Shown: one piece after another, positions 24,001-31,010 of the stretch
Position numbering within the stretch: the first letter of the stretch is position 1
Layout of the letters: every line of letters starts with the position of its first letter
Assembly (NCBI GenBank): GCA_008360955.1
Contig: LUCM01006383.1
Location: 11,753-75,752, forward strand
Reading direction: 5' to 3'
Origin: Fasciolopsis buskii
Taxonomy: Eukaryota > Platyhelminthes > Trematoda > Plagiorchiida > Fasciolidae
DNA length: 64,000 bases
Translations under genes and position numbers: made by a program
Notes under the pieces: generated by a model
What the model was told of the DNA's origin: nothing
Database searches by the model: none
The model's input: only the letters and a program-made list of their open reading frames with translations

Positions 24001-24473
24001 CAAGGAAACTGGGTTATTGTTGACGAGTCGATTGTTCTAAAGTTAGAGTTGAACCTTATACTTGAATTAGAGCTCCGTATCGAGGCCTTGTTAGGTATAC
24101 GGTGTGGTAACTGGCCGCGCAACAGTCAAATGCTCCTCAAAACTGAATCCGTGCTATTTTGATTAGTTGGTGGGTTGGGGGTAGTGGCGGTCGAGTTCAA
24201 ACATCGAATCTCAGTCTTATTAGCCACATCAAAGCGTTCATTGGTTTGCATGTCACATTTTTTATAACATGTTGTCCAGAGCTAATCCTTTTGCTTCACT
24301 CATCTCACTGTACAATCCTGTTTTCCTTTTGTTTCCAGCCTGTTCGTTGCGTAATCCATCACGCGAATAAATCGACGGAAACTATCCAGTTGGCGCACAC
24401 ATTCAACGAATATCAACTTGGTTGGTTCCGAGCTGGCAGTGCACTGAACAGAATGCGTGAATTAGGCGTGTAG
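2835..24473 (+). CDS. ACO2: Aconitate hydratase, mitochondrial type (5'-partial, nine exons)
   Basis: Aconitase interconverts citrate and isocitrate in the mitochondrial TCA cycle, using a 4Fe-4S cluster. Nine exons join in frame to 606 residues plus TAG and align by eye with animal mitochondrial aconitase (about 780 residues) from the segment before [11 protein letters not shown] to the C-terminal SALNRM. Family active-site positions, counted in the joined partial protein, are all kept: D17-S18-H19, N110 and E114, cluster cysteines C211 (GSCTNSS), C274 and C277 (NACGPC), N299/R300/R305, and S495-S496-R497 (GSSREH). Spacings between these match the pig enzyme exactly (C to C 63, C to N 22). 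It is the mitochondrial enzyme rather than cytosolic IRP1, judged by overall match. About 170 N-terminal residues lie upstream of the window, so promoter and transit peptide are not visible. Introns are 1.1-3.0 kb, all GT-AG. No frameshift or stop is seen in any exon. Confidence 0.96.
3120..3802 (+). mobile_element. RTE-like retrotransposon 3' fragment in intron
   Basis: Frames on the + strand give KLEGRVYRV, then [20 protein letters not shown] and LRSLH, matching [27 protein letters not shown] of the - strand element at 4651-6660. The non-coding 3' tail follows to about 3802 (gtttgtacagttgg, cgtgtaac, gctgtttaac), the same as the tail at 11,690-11,890. Degenerate, several frameshifts. It fills most of the 1.09-kb intron 3060-4150. 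Confidence 0.75.
4151..4369 (+). CDS. ACO2: Aconitase exon b
   Basis: Residues 76-148, with the [22 protein letters not shown] and [11 protein letters not shown] stretches that place the substrate-binding Asn110 and Glu114. Acceptor tattttag, donor AGT|gtaagg, phase 0. Confidence 0.95.
4651..6660 (-). mobile_element. RTE-like non-LTR retrotransposon, 5'-truncated, inactivated
   Basis: Reading the - strand from ~6660 down: a segment at 6621-6376; polymerase blocks with [20 protein letters not shown] and [16 protein letters not shown] at 6291-5800; SPFLFNFV and DLDYADDVA at 5764-5540 (YADD near 5650); then [23 protein letters not shown] and [15 protein letters not shown] at 5438-5106. The 3' tail ends at 4651 with a short TGATGA-type repeat. 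Stops separate the blocks and no upstream endonuclease was recognised, so this is a 5'-truncated dead copy. It occupies most of aconitase intron 4370-7312, antisense to the gene. Clade assignment as RTE is from memory of fluke elements. Confidence 0.85.
5800..6291 (-). pseudogene. Reverse transcriptase domain, fingers/palm part
   Basis: Longest open part of the intronic retrotransposon, 163 codons. It carries [35 protein letters not shown] (block with first catalytic Asp) and [11 protein letters not shown]. It ends in a stop before the expected GVRQGCP block, which is damaged; the YADD part continues in a separate piece at 5764-5540. Confidence 0.8.
6690..6905 (+). mobile_element. RTE-like 3' tail fragment
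   Basis: Non-coding 3' end of the same family on the opposite strand. It contains gtgttggctgcagcagc, cgtgtaac-type words and ggcttgccttgctgtctagc, then gaacgatgatgatgatgatg, the typical tail repeat. It abuts the 5' end of the - strand copy. Confidence 0.7.
7313..7435 (+). CDS. ACO2: Aconitase exon c
   Basis: Residues 149-189: a short exon with YDRVIEINL and [12 protein letters not shown], typical of aconitase domain 2/3. Acceptor tgtag, donor AAG|gtcaga, phase 0. Its in-frame extension past the donor is intronic. Confidence 0.95.
7905..8115 (-). mobile_element. tRNA-derived SINE family B, copy 1
   Basis: On the - strand this follows the order tRNA-like head, a gccaccaaag/ggtatggtaac middle, then ctccaagtttcaggaccac and a tail at cccactaca. 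It shares this order with copies at 16,150-16,360, 21,950-22,185 and 43,835-44,080. The head is eroded here. It lies in aconitase intron 7436-10196. Confidence 0.55.
8116..10196. other. Rest of aconitase intron, nothing recognised
   Basis: About 2 kb of intron without a recognised repeat. A weak resemblance of 8615-8710 to SINE family A is too degraded to call. Confidence 0.4.
10197..10481 (+). CDS. ACO2: Aconitase exon d (all three Fe-S cysteines)
   Basis: Residues 190-284. Contains [29 protein letters not shown] and [11 protein letters not shown], so all three cluster ligands (C211, C274, C277) sit in this one exon. Acceptor ggtag, donor AAA|gtacga, phase 0. Confidence 0.96.
10482..11680. 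other. Aconitase intron, nothing recognised
   Basis: The stretch 11,040-11,560 is pyrimidine-rich on the + strand and could be an old element, but no protein motif was found in any frame. Confidence 0.4.
11683..11898 (+). mobile_element. RTE-like 3' tail fragment
   Basis: The best preserved copy of the family tail: gtttgtacagttagactg, gtgttggctgcagcagc, gcctgtgtaggtccactcc, aacgtgtaactctaggg, cttgccttgctgtttaac, ending in gaacgatgatgatgctgatg. No coding part is attached. Located in aconitase intron 10482-12308. Confidence 0.75.
12309..12519 (+). CDS. ACO2: Aconitase exon e
   Basis: Residues 285-354 plus the first base of codon 355. Contains [14 protein letters not shown], with the substrate-binding Asn/Arg residues, and HAFVTSPE. 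Acceptor ctcag, donor CAAG|gtacgt, phase 1 exit. Confidence 0.95.
12520..14299. other. Aconitase intron, nothing recognised
   Basis: No coding similarity, tRNA-like head or tandem repeat was recognised. Confidence 0.4.
14300..14490 (-). mobile_element. tRNA-derived SINE family A, 3' part
   Basis: On the + strand this reads cgtgaaataattta, tgacatcatcactcag, ccatggaagcact, gtttcatccttgttaggaat and cgcacccgaactggga, which is the reverse complement of the body and start of the head in the copy at 29,268-29,478. The tRNA-like head is cut off after the B-box side. Confidence 0.65.
14640..14790 (-). mobile_element. tRNA-derived SINE family A, 3' part (second copy)
   Basis: Same words in the same order as the copy 340 bases upstream (cttcatgaag, gtgatgtcatcgctcaac, attaagaaaccata, gtttcatccttgttaggagt, cgcgcccgaactggga). 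Both are on the - strand, so they look like independent insertions or a small duplication inside aconitase intron 12520-15165. Confidence 0.65.
15166..15439 (+). CDS. ACO2: Aconitase exon f
   Basis: Completes Gly355 and runs to two bases of codon 446. Shows [31 protein letters not shown] and [10 protein letters not shown], all family-typical. Acceptor catag before GTGACA, donor ATCGG|gtacgt. Confidence 0.94.
15440..16149. other. Aconitase intron, nothing recognised
   Basis: No repeat or coding similarity was recognised. Confidence 0.4.
16150..16360 (+). mobile_element. tRNA-derived SINE family B, copy 2
   Basis: The tRNA-like head starts near 16,155: gaggtcaagtggactaagcg fits a Pol III box A (TRGYNNARNGG-like) and gattcatcc about 55 bases on fits part of a B box. 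The body follows: tttggtggtaaacgg, gttaccatatctgactcac, gctccaagtttta, tail near cagtgcattta. This is the only + strand copy of the family in the window. Confidence 0.6.
16411..17575 (+). mobile_element. RTE-like non-LTR retrotransposon, decayed
   Basis: Pieces on the + strand: [25 protein letters not shown] and LLLFNFDI (16,411-16,617), PEYADDLVC near 16,670, then [32 protein letters not shown] (to about 17,020) and ETWNMRV. The 3' tail reaches the gcttgccctgttttctaacgctgaac region at about 17,565. Same family as the - strand element at 4651-6660, but only the second half of the polymerase remains. Inside aconitase intron 15440-17991. Confidence 0.8.
17992..18218 (+). CDS. ACO2: Aconitase exon g (catalytic Ser)
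   Basis: One base completes Gly446, then residues 447-521. Contains [19 protein letters not shown] with the catalytic-base serine (S495) and [14 protein letters not shown]. Acceptor tcaag, donor CACG|gtaagt, phase 1 exit. The acceptor has a long T-rich tract just upstream (17,937-17,950). Confidence 0.95.
18219..20019. other. Aconitase intron, mostly nothing recognised
   Basis: A short TA run is at 19,689-19,704. The phrase ggcgggattcaaatccacgc at 18,318-18,337 resembles a Pol III B box but has no partner box A. No protein motif. Confidence 0.4.
20020..20290. repeat. Dispersed repeat D, copy 1
   Basis: Shares gtatgcttc, tggttggtttggaa, atcc...ttgactcga-like and cggcttcc words in order with 25,270-25,400. 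Similarity is moderate. It may be the continuation of repeat C, because copies of C and D sit next to each other at 25.1-25.4 kb. Confidence 0.4.
20680..20705 (+). repeat. (CT)13 microsatellite
   Basis: Pure dinucleotide run within aconitase intron 18219-21257. Confidence 0.95.
21258..21379 (+). CDS. ACO2: Aconitase exon h
   Basis: Completes Glu522, then residues 523-562, with [13 protein letters not shown] and NPADYD. Acceptor ttgcag, donor AAG|gtaaga, phase 0 exit. Confidence 0.94.
21950..22185 (-). mobile_element. tRNA-derived SINE family B, copy 3
   Basis: On the + strand: cagtagggcctctgcactgaag, catgaagcttggagtggcg, tgtggtagcaagtagggcgaa, then tgattagtccgcttaatcactgc. This last is the reverse complement of a box A-like head (gtgattaagcggac). 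Same layout as the copy at 43,835-44,080. In aconitase intron 21380-24338. Confidence 0.6.
22186..24338. other. Aconitase intron, nothing recognised
   Basis: About 2.1 kb without a recognised repeat or coding similarity. Confidence 0.4.
24339..24473 (+). CDS. ACO2: Aconitase exon i (terminal coding exon)
   Basis: Residues 563-606 and stop TAG. Contains [18 protein letters not shown] and a short RELGV end, close to the family C-terminus. Acceptor tttccag. Confidence 0.95.
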   Translation, partial: PVRCVIHHANKSTETIQLAHTFNEYQLGWFRAGSALNRMRELGV

Positions 24474-24900
24474 ATCCAACTTATTTAATCTTACACACAG
24501 ATACATAATCTCAGTCTCTTATCCCCACTGGTTCCTCATATTCGGAGTCCACAGTCAGTAAGGGCACTCAGCTGGCTGCCTGTTCAGGGATACTTTCAAT
24601 CTGCTTTCTTTCCTCTCACCGCCGTCTCCTCTTTTTAGTCTAGCATTCCCAATAAGCCTGAATCTCTTTTATTCTCAAAATTATCCCAGGGATTTTGTTC
24701 TCTCCATCCAGCCTTGCCAGTTTTCCTGTCGCATTGATCATACGCACACACACACACACACATGTGTGTGTGTGTGTATCCTCCTCGCTCAATCATCCTT
24801 TCGCTTTCGTGCGAACTCGAATCACTTGCAAGGAGGTTGATAAGATGAACTGAAATAAACCGATCTTAAGAATACGATTCGAGTCGTTCTTGTGTAATCA
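24474..24900 (+). promoter_or_regulatory. Aconitase 3' UTR and candidate polyadenylation signal
   Basis: An AATAAA hexamer lies at 24,854-24,859, about 380 bases after the stop. It is followed within ~40 bases by a T/GT-rich stretch, as expected for poly(A) cleavage. The UTR would contain the (CA)n(TG)n repeat at 24,745-24,777. No earlier AATAAA is seen after the stop. Inferred from sequence only. Confidence 0.5.
24745..24777. repeat. (CA)n(TG)n palindromic microsatellite
   Basis: A CA run (24,745-24,762) is followed directly by a TG run of similar length (24,763-24,777), so the DNA or RNA can fold back on itself. It lies in the likely aconitase 3' UTR. Confidence 0.95.
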
Positions 24901-25119
24901 TGATTAAACTGTACGACTACTTTTCCTCTCAACCATGTCAGACCATGACTATTCTTGTTTCATTGCTTTCCATTTTTGGTTGTATCTCTCTGATGACCTT
25001 TGTTTGATAGTGCAGTGTAAACATAAGAGAACAACTAAATGAAATTATTGTTCCACACACAAAAACAAACTATTGCCCTCCTGTTCATATGCATTACACA
25101 TATTTCACAAAACTGACCA

Positions 25120-25400
25120 CAAGTCGCATCGGAACCATGACGACGGACGAAAACAATAAGCGAGAAAGAAGACAGGAAAAAAAACTGTGAATAGTTAACC
25201 ACGTATGGTGACCCCTCTATTCTCCATCTCCACATCGTCACCTATCTTTCGGAATCCACGGTTCCTCTATGGGCTAGATACAGCCGTATGCTTCGTGATC
25301 CACTTGTGGTTGGTTTGGAATCGGTTTAGCCATTTCACTTAGACCGATTACCAAAGATCAATCAATCCCGTTGTAGAGCGGCGGACATTTGACTTGGTTT
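25120..25400. repeat. Dispersed repeats C and D, copy 2 (adjacent)
   Basis: The first half (25,120-25,260) matches 2339-2460 and the second half (25,270-25,400) matches 20,140-20,290, both in the same orientation. This suggests the two are parts of one longer repeat of unknown type. Confidence 0.45.
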
Positions 25401-25449
25401 TCGCAGCCTAGTTCAAACACCTCTGCCAATAGTGGACCGTGAATCGGAC

Positions 25450-27690
25450 TCCCCTAAAAGGTTATTCGAGGCTTCGGTCACTTGGGAGCATTTCGAGAGC
25501 CGATTGGGATGAGTGGCTCACTGGAAGCTTGAAACACTCCCCGACGATGCTGCGGCATCCAGAATTTGCATTCCCGTTGTGTACAGCGTGTGCAGAAAGC
25601 AAGGCCCCGATTAACAACTGTTTGTGCCGTGCCAACGGTGCATGTATCCACTTCACTCCTATTTCGTTACACTCAGTTTGTGGGACACGACCAAGCGATA
25701 AGGTGGAAAGACACTTCATATGACGGGTAGTCAAACTACACGATACATGTTAAACTGACGCTCAAGTGGAATCCGGGCGAAAAACGATCGATAGCTCAGG
25801 CGTCATTCTTCTCCGTTGAGCAAAATGAATCAACTTGAGCGGTTGAAATTGTTTTTTGGCAGCCCTCCTCTGCGCACATGCCCGTCGAATGGGTGATTTT
25901 ATCCGCTCAAGTCCCAGCCATGCATACTCTTATCGTCGACTAAAGGATTGTCACATCAGTTGCTGACCCTGTATTGTTCGTTTCTCGTCGTGATCCACGT
26001 GAGTAAAATTTTGATAGCCTTCATTTGTTTGGCCGTCCATAACAAGAGCTGTTTTCAGCTCAAACAGCCTGATCACGTGTCTCACCAATCGAGTTTGATA
26101 GCATGGAGAAAAGTGCATGTGTGCACCTTGAACACAACACAGACTGGATATCGGACACAGCTTCACTTCGTGCACAGTGTTTGCAATAATTAATTCGCAT
26201 ATGTAACAGCAGAATCCCGCATCCGGGAATAAGGCAAATCGTGTACAATGGCAAAAGGCCCTCTGTGCCCCAAACTCGTACGCGGAACGGACCCGAGGAA
26301 TAAATTCAGTTGGTTTGACGCACAGCACAAACCAATCACAGTCAGTTTGACGGCAAAGATCTATCTTCTTCCAGGGCGACTTGGATGTGTGTGCGTATCC
26401 ACTTATGCCGCCGGATCGATTCTTGTGCTGTCCATACTTTGGTGGTACGTGTTCTGTAACCTATAAGTTTGGCACTTAAACCAGTTCATTATCTACAGAT
26501 TCTTAGCAAATAAAACAAGTAAATTCCCGGGATGTTAACGGTATACCAGTTCCAATTTGCTGTTTTGTGTTCCACCTCATCCTAATACGTTTGGTGTCCG
26601 GAATCATTAAGTGCTATCAAATCTTTTATCAGAACGAAAGAGGCTTCGGATTGTATCCAAAAAACGATGCGTCCTATGCTGTCATCTGTAGAAGTTGGAA
26701 ATAAAAACAGTGTTGTCGGAAATCCGCGTGACGAACCGGTGTTTCGAAGTCCACAGGTAATGGCTTTCCCACGAACCCTACAGTCGAAACTTGCTGTGAA
26801 ACGTCTTACTGAGACACTTAAGCAGCTTCTCTCCAAACCAAGAAAAGATGGGACTAAGTGCGCCTCACATCTCTGCTTTATTTGGAGACGGCGCAAGCAA
26901 CTGTGAACTTTAGTTATCTCTGTCTTAAAGTGATCCGATAGCTCATTACAGTGACATCTAGATGGCATTTGAAGTGCCTTTCACGGAGGGGAGCAGGGAA
27001 GCAATACCGCTGAAATTCTTTCTCGGTTCATTTTGATGTACCTTATTGGAATGCGTCACTGCGATCGGAGGTGCAAAAATAAAGGCCGATCCCCGGTGTT
27101 CTCGGGCGAGTTAACAAATGATCAGCCTAGAAGAGATGGCCAAAGGCTAACTCAGAGCCAATCACGGGCGACGCATAATGCATCCGTTACTATGCTCATC
27201 AGCATCTGCGGCGAAAGGGTGTAATCCGCACCCAGGATCTCTTTATCCGCGAGGCATACAAACCGGCCAATCAGTCACCAACCCAGCAGTGGGTTGCGGG
27301 ACTCATTGATTGTCCTAACGTTTCATTGGTTAAACTCTGCCCAGAGTTTAGGAATAGAGCCTCCTAAGTCAACTTCTAATTTCCGTTTGAGCAACTAGGT
27401 ATCCTAACGCCCGCTGGTGAATCTTGGATCACGACGGACAAGCGGTGACATGGGGGCAGAGAATAGAAGAGGCACTTAAGCGTGGTAAACTCTATCCACT
27501 GGTGCTTTTCCGCCTTCGGCCTCATTGCTTTCCTCTCTGATGACAGTTCCAATGGCATCTAATTTGTAAACAGATTTGTTTGCGCGACAAAATATTGTTT
27601 GAACAGGTTCGATCAATAAATCAATATCCTCGAATTGTGCAAATTAATATGCCTTTTCGCGTGAAATAGCGCCTGCAGTATGAAAGCCCA
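25450..27690. other. Intergenic, nothing recognised
   Basis: Several open frames of 80-128 codons on both strands overlap each other and show no family similarity or splice-site support. Confidence 0.4.
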
Positions 27691-27694
27691 AATG

Positions 27695-27800
27695 ACCCTA
27701 AAAACCACGGGAACACTCATTGCACAGCTGTTTCATCTCGCTCGTTAGAAGTCATTAGCTGCACACTTCTTATCGCAGGATGGGGTTCAAATCTGAGTAA
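27695..27800 (-). mobile_element. SINE family A remnant
   Basis: The + strand shows cacgggaacactcattgcacagctgtttcatct, then gttagaagtcatta and gcaggatggggttcaaatc, in the order of the reverse complement of family A body and B box. Strongly diverged. Confidence 0.5.
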
Positions 27801-28986
27801 ATTGTTGTGAGCTGGGTACTCTGATGGTTGGGTTATTCCACGTTGACTCTCACCGGGATTCTGGATACCAAGCAACGCAATATGGCATAGGATCTCGCAA
27901 TCACCGACCTTGTGCATGAATACCAATTGGTTTTCATGATGTTCTATGGAGATTCTGAATGTAATGAAGGGTTTACAAACGAACAACGGGGTCTGGTCAC
28001 TTGACTTTTTTGTCATTGTTATTTTCATTCTCAAATCGGATTAGACTTGGCCCGCAGAGGCGAAATTTGTCTCACTTGTGGGTGTTGTGGGAATCACAGT
28101 TGTCATTTGGTTTATTTTGAAATTGAATGTCCTGTTAGTTTGAGCGATCGCTTATCCAAATGGCCGTTCGAGCTTGTAATCTAGTTCATGATCAGAGTCC
28201 GTTTTTGTCGGTGTTATGGTTTATAAGTATCCGCAATGGCAAATCAGATTTGGTAATGTTAAAATGGTTACTGAGGTTTGCGGTGTAGAGATTGTAAACA
28301 AAATAGCCATTGCTGTCAGTGATCTGAGCTGGAGACCTTTAGGCGATGTCTTCGGTTGTCTTAAGCCCAATGCCTGCCGTCATTGTTCTGCATCTGCTAG
28401 CACTGAATAATGCAGACGTACGATGAAATCTGCTTAAAATTTGGTACAGCTTTTGATCGTTTGACTGATATAATTCGTTGTCACACACACCAAGTTAGCT
28501 TTGACTATGTTAAAACCTAGTCACTTCACGTAATTGGCTCTAGTTGGCAATTGAGTTGCAGCCGACTTCGGCTGGATTTTCTATCACTTAGTAGTCGCTG
28601 GCATCGGTCAGTAGCCATGTTTTACGGCAGAATAAACACATCCTTCCATTGCACATATACCACGCAAGGCCACGACCCACCTGAACCACGGAGATTGGTA
28701 GTGTGGCTTGCTGATCTTTTCCAATTCGCCGGTTGTTTCGTAACTTGCATATGCATTCAGTACGAAGACAATTGTCATATGACCCCGAATAGAACTCGTC
28801 ATATCAGTTGCGAAACGAATGCACATTTACGGATCTGATTTGCTTTTCATAGACTGAATGGCGGTGACATTGTGTCCCTGAAGCTCAGCATACGATGCGC
28901 GCAAGGTCCGATCAGTTGCTTGTCAACATATCTGCACTAACACTTTACACCCATGACATATCGAAGTTACCGAATTCTCATAAAAT
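27801..28986. other. Intergenic, nothing recognised
   Basis: No coding similarity or repeat match was recognised. Confidence 0.4.
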
Positions 28987-29485
28987 TCATGAAATAATTC
29001 AGCAGGCGTTATTATCGCTCGACTCATCATTAAGAAACCATGGAAGCATTGTGCAACTGTAGAGTGCTTCAATCTCCTACTACTAACCCATACCAAATAG
29101 CCAAGCTCGTTAGGTCATGTCCAAAGCCTTCGTCGCACTGAGGCTACCTGCAGAGAATTCATCTAGCAGTAGGAGTTCATTGTTGTATGGTATCGGCCCG
29201 TGGCCGTGGAAATAAGCGACGGATAGGTGCAACATCATGTGATGATTTTCAACAAATCGTTGAGAACCTGCCAGGTAGCGTAATGGCCAAGGCGTTCGAC
29301 TCAAAATCGTTCGTCCCGGGTTCGCATCCCAGTTCGGGCGCGGTGGATGTGCGCTGGTGATGATTCCTAACAAGGATGAAACAGTTATACAGTGCTTCCA
29401 TGGTTTCTTAGTGGTGAGCTGAGTGATGATATCACGTGGTGAATTATTTCATGAAAACATTCGCTCTCCTACTGCTAACACATCT
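28987..29485. repeat. Composite SINE-A unit with inverted ends, copy 1
   Basis: The left end (28,987-29,070) is an imperfect reverse complement of the right end (29,385-29,470): both carry gaattatttcatga, ttaagaaaccatgg/ccatggtttctta and gcactgt-type words. Between them is a ~200-base segment and a tRNA-like SINE head. The same composite recurs at 33,728-34,205 with only about eight substitutions and one 3-base deletion across the right ~400 bases. Confidence 0.75.
29268..29478 (+). mobile_element. tRNA-derived SINE family A, best copy
   Basis: The head has a Pol III box A (TAGCGTAATGG at 29,276-29,286) and a box B (GGTTCGCATCC at 29,319-29,329), 43 bases apart as in a tRNA gene. The body follows: gatgattcctaacaagg, cagtgcttccatggtttc, tgatatcacgtgg, gaattatttcatga, and an end near ctactgctaacaca. 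A true tRNA is unlikely because the sequence does not close into an acceptor stem that I can see, and it is repeated with a fixed non-tRNA body. Confidence 0.75.
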
Positions 29486-30828
29486 CGAAAAATTCCCACA
29501 AGACGACAATACTCACGGTTGGAGTTTGAAAATCACAAGTGATAAGTCGTTTTATAGTATGCATAGGCTGGGAGAATGTGCTCTGCCTGCTCTAATCCAT
29601 GGGCAGTAAGCGACTCAGAAATCTGAGCTACTTATCCGCGTGTTTCCACTTTCGTGTGCCAATAGCTGGCTCACCAAGCCTCATAGTAGCGTATGTAAGT
29701 GACGAATGCATTGTCGGCCAACTAAAAGTACCTAACTTAAAAGCCAAACTTTTCGTTTTCGTTGTTGTCATTTATTAAGCCTCAGGATTATTCAATGTTA
29801 GGTTTCTAAACTACAGACTACAGGCGTGCATCGCGGACGTCCTAAGGGCTCCGGTAGTTCAGGTCGGCCACATCAAAGAAATCCCTGAGATGAAATGAAG
29901 CTAAAACAGACGTTAATTCACCAAAGCTTGAGCCTTGTGTACATATTCGGCAAAAATAATGTAAGCTTATTGTCAATCCGGTGGTATTCGAGTCTATTTT
30001 CACTACCTGCACTCTCCGACGGACGAGGATCACAGTCTTTCTCACAAATGAAACGAAAACAATTTATGAACAAAAACAGTGCACAAGGATTAACTAAAAA
30101 CTACTTGGTGAACGACTCCATCTGCTTGCCACGGGGATGGAGATTCATTATCGTTTGATCAGCGTGACCACGACATATCGAACTGACCATGTTTAATTAA
30201 TTATGATCATGGGGTTAACAACCTGATTTCAGAACGGGATCGTCTTGGATTCAAGTCATGTTTACATCATCCATTTACTCCATTCCGATAGCCCATCATT
30301 CTCCGTTCTCTTCCCTCCTGATCTTTCCGGGATCCTTTTATCTTTTATTTTCTTTTATTAATGAAACAACAATGTACATCAATTTTCAGGAAGGGGCCCG
30401 CGGCCAACAGAGGGCTGCCAATTGGGGAATGTAAATGGTCTGTGTGAAAAAGTGTGCATGGATTTCCCGTTCGAGGTAGCATCTGGCATTTCTTGTTTAT
30501 TTTTCGAACTCTTTTCATAAATGCCAGTCCTCTGAGAACAGATCCACGAGGTTAGTTGAGTGAATATGACCAAATTGCCTGTTGTGAACCACCGAAACGG
30601 TAGGGGCACAACACCCGGCGTTGAATTGCCTAATTTGCATTCGGTTGCCTTGGCCACGATAGCTCTGTGGTAAGCAAGAGGTCTATAATATTTGTACGTA
30701 AAATCGTAATACGGAACTCGGACACTCCCAATAAGCCACGGATGCAGATCACCAATATACGCCAAAACGACTCCTATTCGGGTTACGCAAATCAAGGCGC
30801 TGAGAAACACACAGATGGTGGACGACAC
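29486..30828. other. Intergenic, nothing recognised
   Basis: A 149-codon open frame on the - strand (30,828-30,379) has a hydrophobic start but matches no family known to me. Its length is within what chance gives in a window of this size. Confidence 0.35.
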
Positions 30829-30832
30829 GTCA

Positions 30833-31010
30833 GATTTTATCTCTAAATTATACGTTTTTAGATGACGCAGGGGAAATCGCGATTGGTGGAATGTCTTCCG
30901 TCCAATGGCATTCGAGGCACGCCTAAACTTCCCTGTCGGCTGACGCTACGGTTCTGATTGCCTGGTTATCTACGCAAGCCCCAGACAGTCGGTACCCGTA
31001 TCGTTTCAAG
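30833..31010. repeat. Dispersed repeat E, copy 1
   Basis: Shares atcgcgattggt, ttccgtccaat, cattcg, cggttct, gattgcctgg and ctacgcaag in order with 34,620-34,740. Similarity is moderate with one gap. Family unknown. Confidence 0.4.

Noticed and set aside
26582..26968. Open frames on both strands, including a basic + strand frame 26,667-26,906
   Set aside because: They overlap each other, are moderate in length and match nothing I recognise.
29270..29340. Possible genuine tRNA gene
   Set aside because: Box A and B are good, but it is repeated at 33,995 with the same long non-tRNA body, and no convincing acceptor stem or anticodon arm was found, so a SINE head is the better reading.
30379..30828. 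149-codon open frame on the - strand with a hydrophobic, signal-peptide-like start
   Set aside because: No family similarity, no splice or promoter support, and a few open frames of this length are expected by chance in 64 kb of six-frame sequence.
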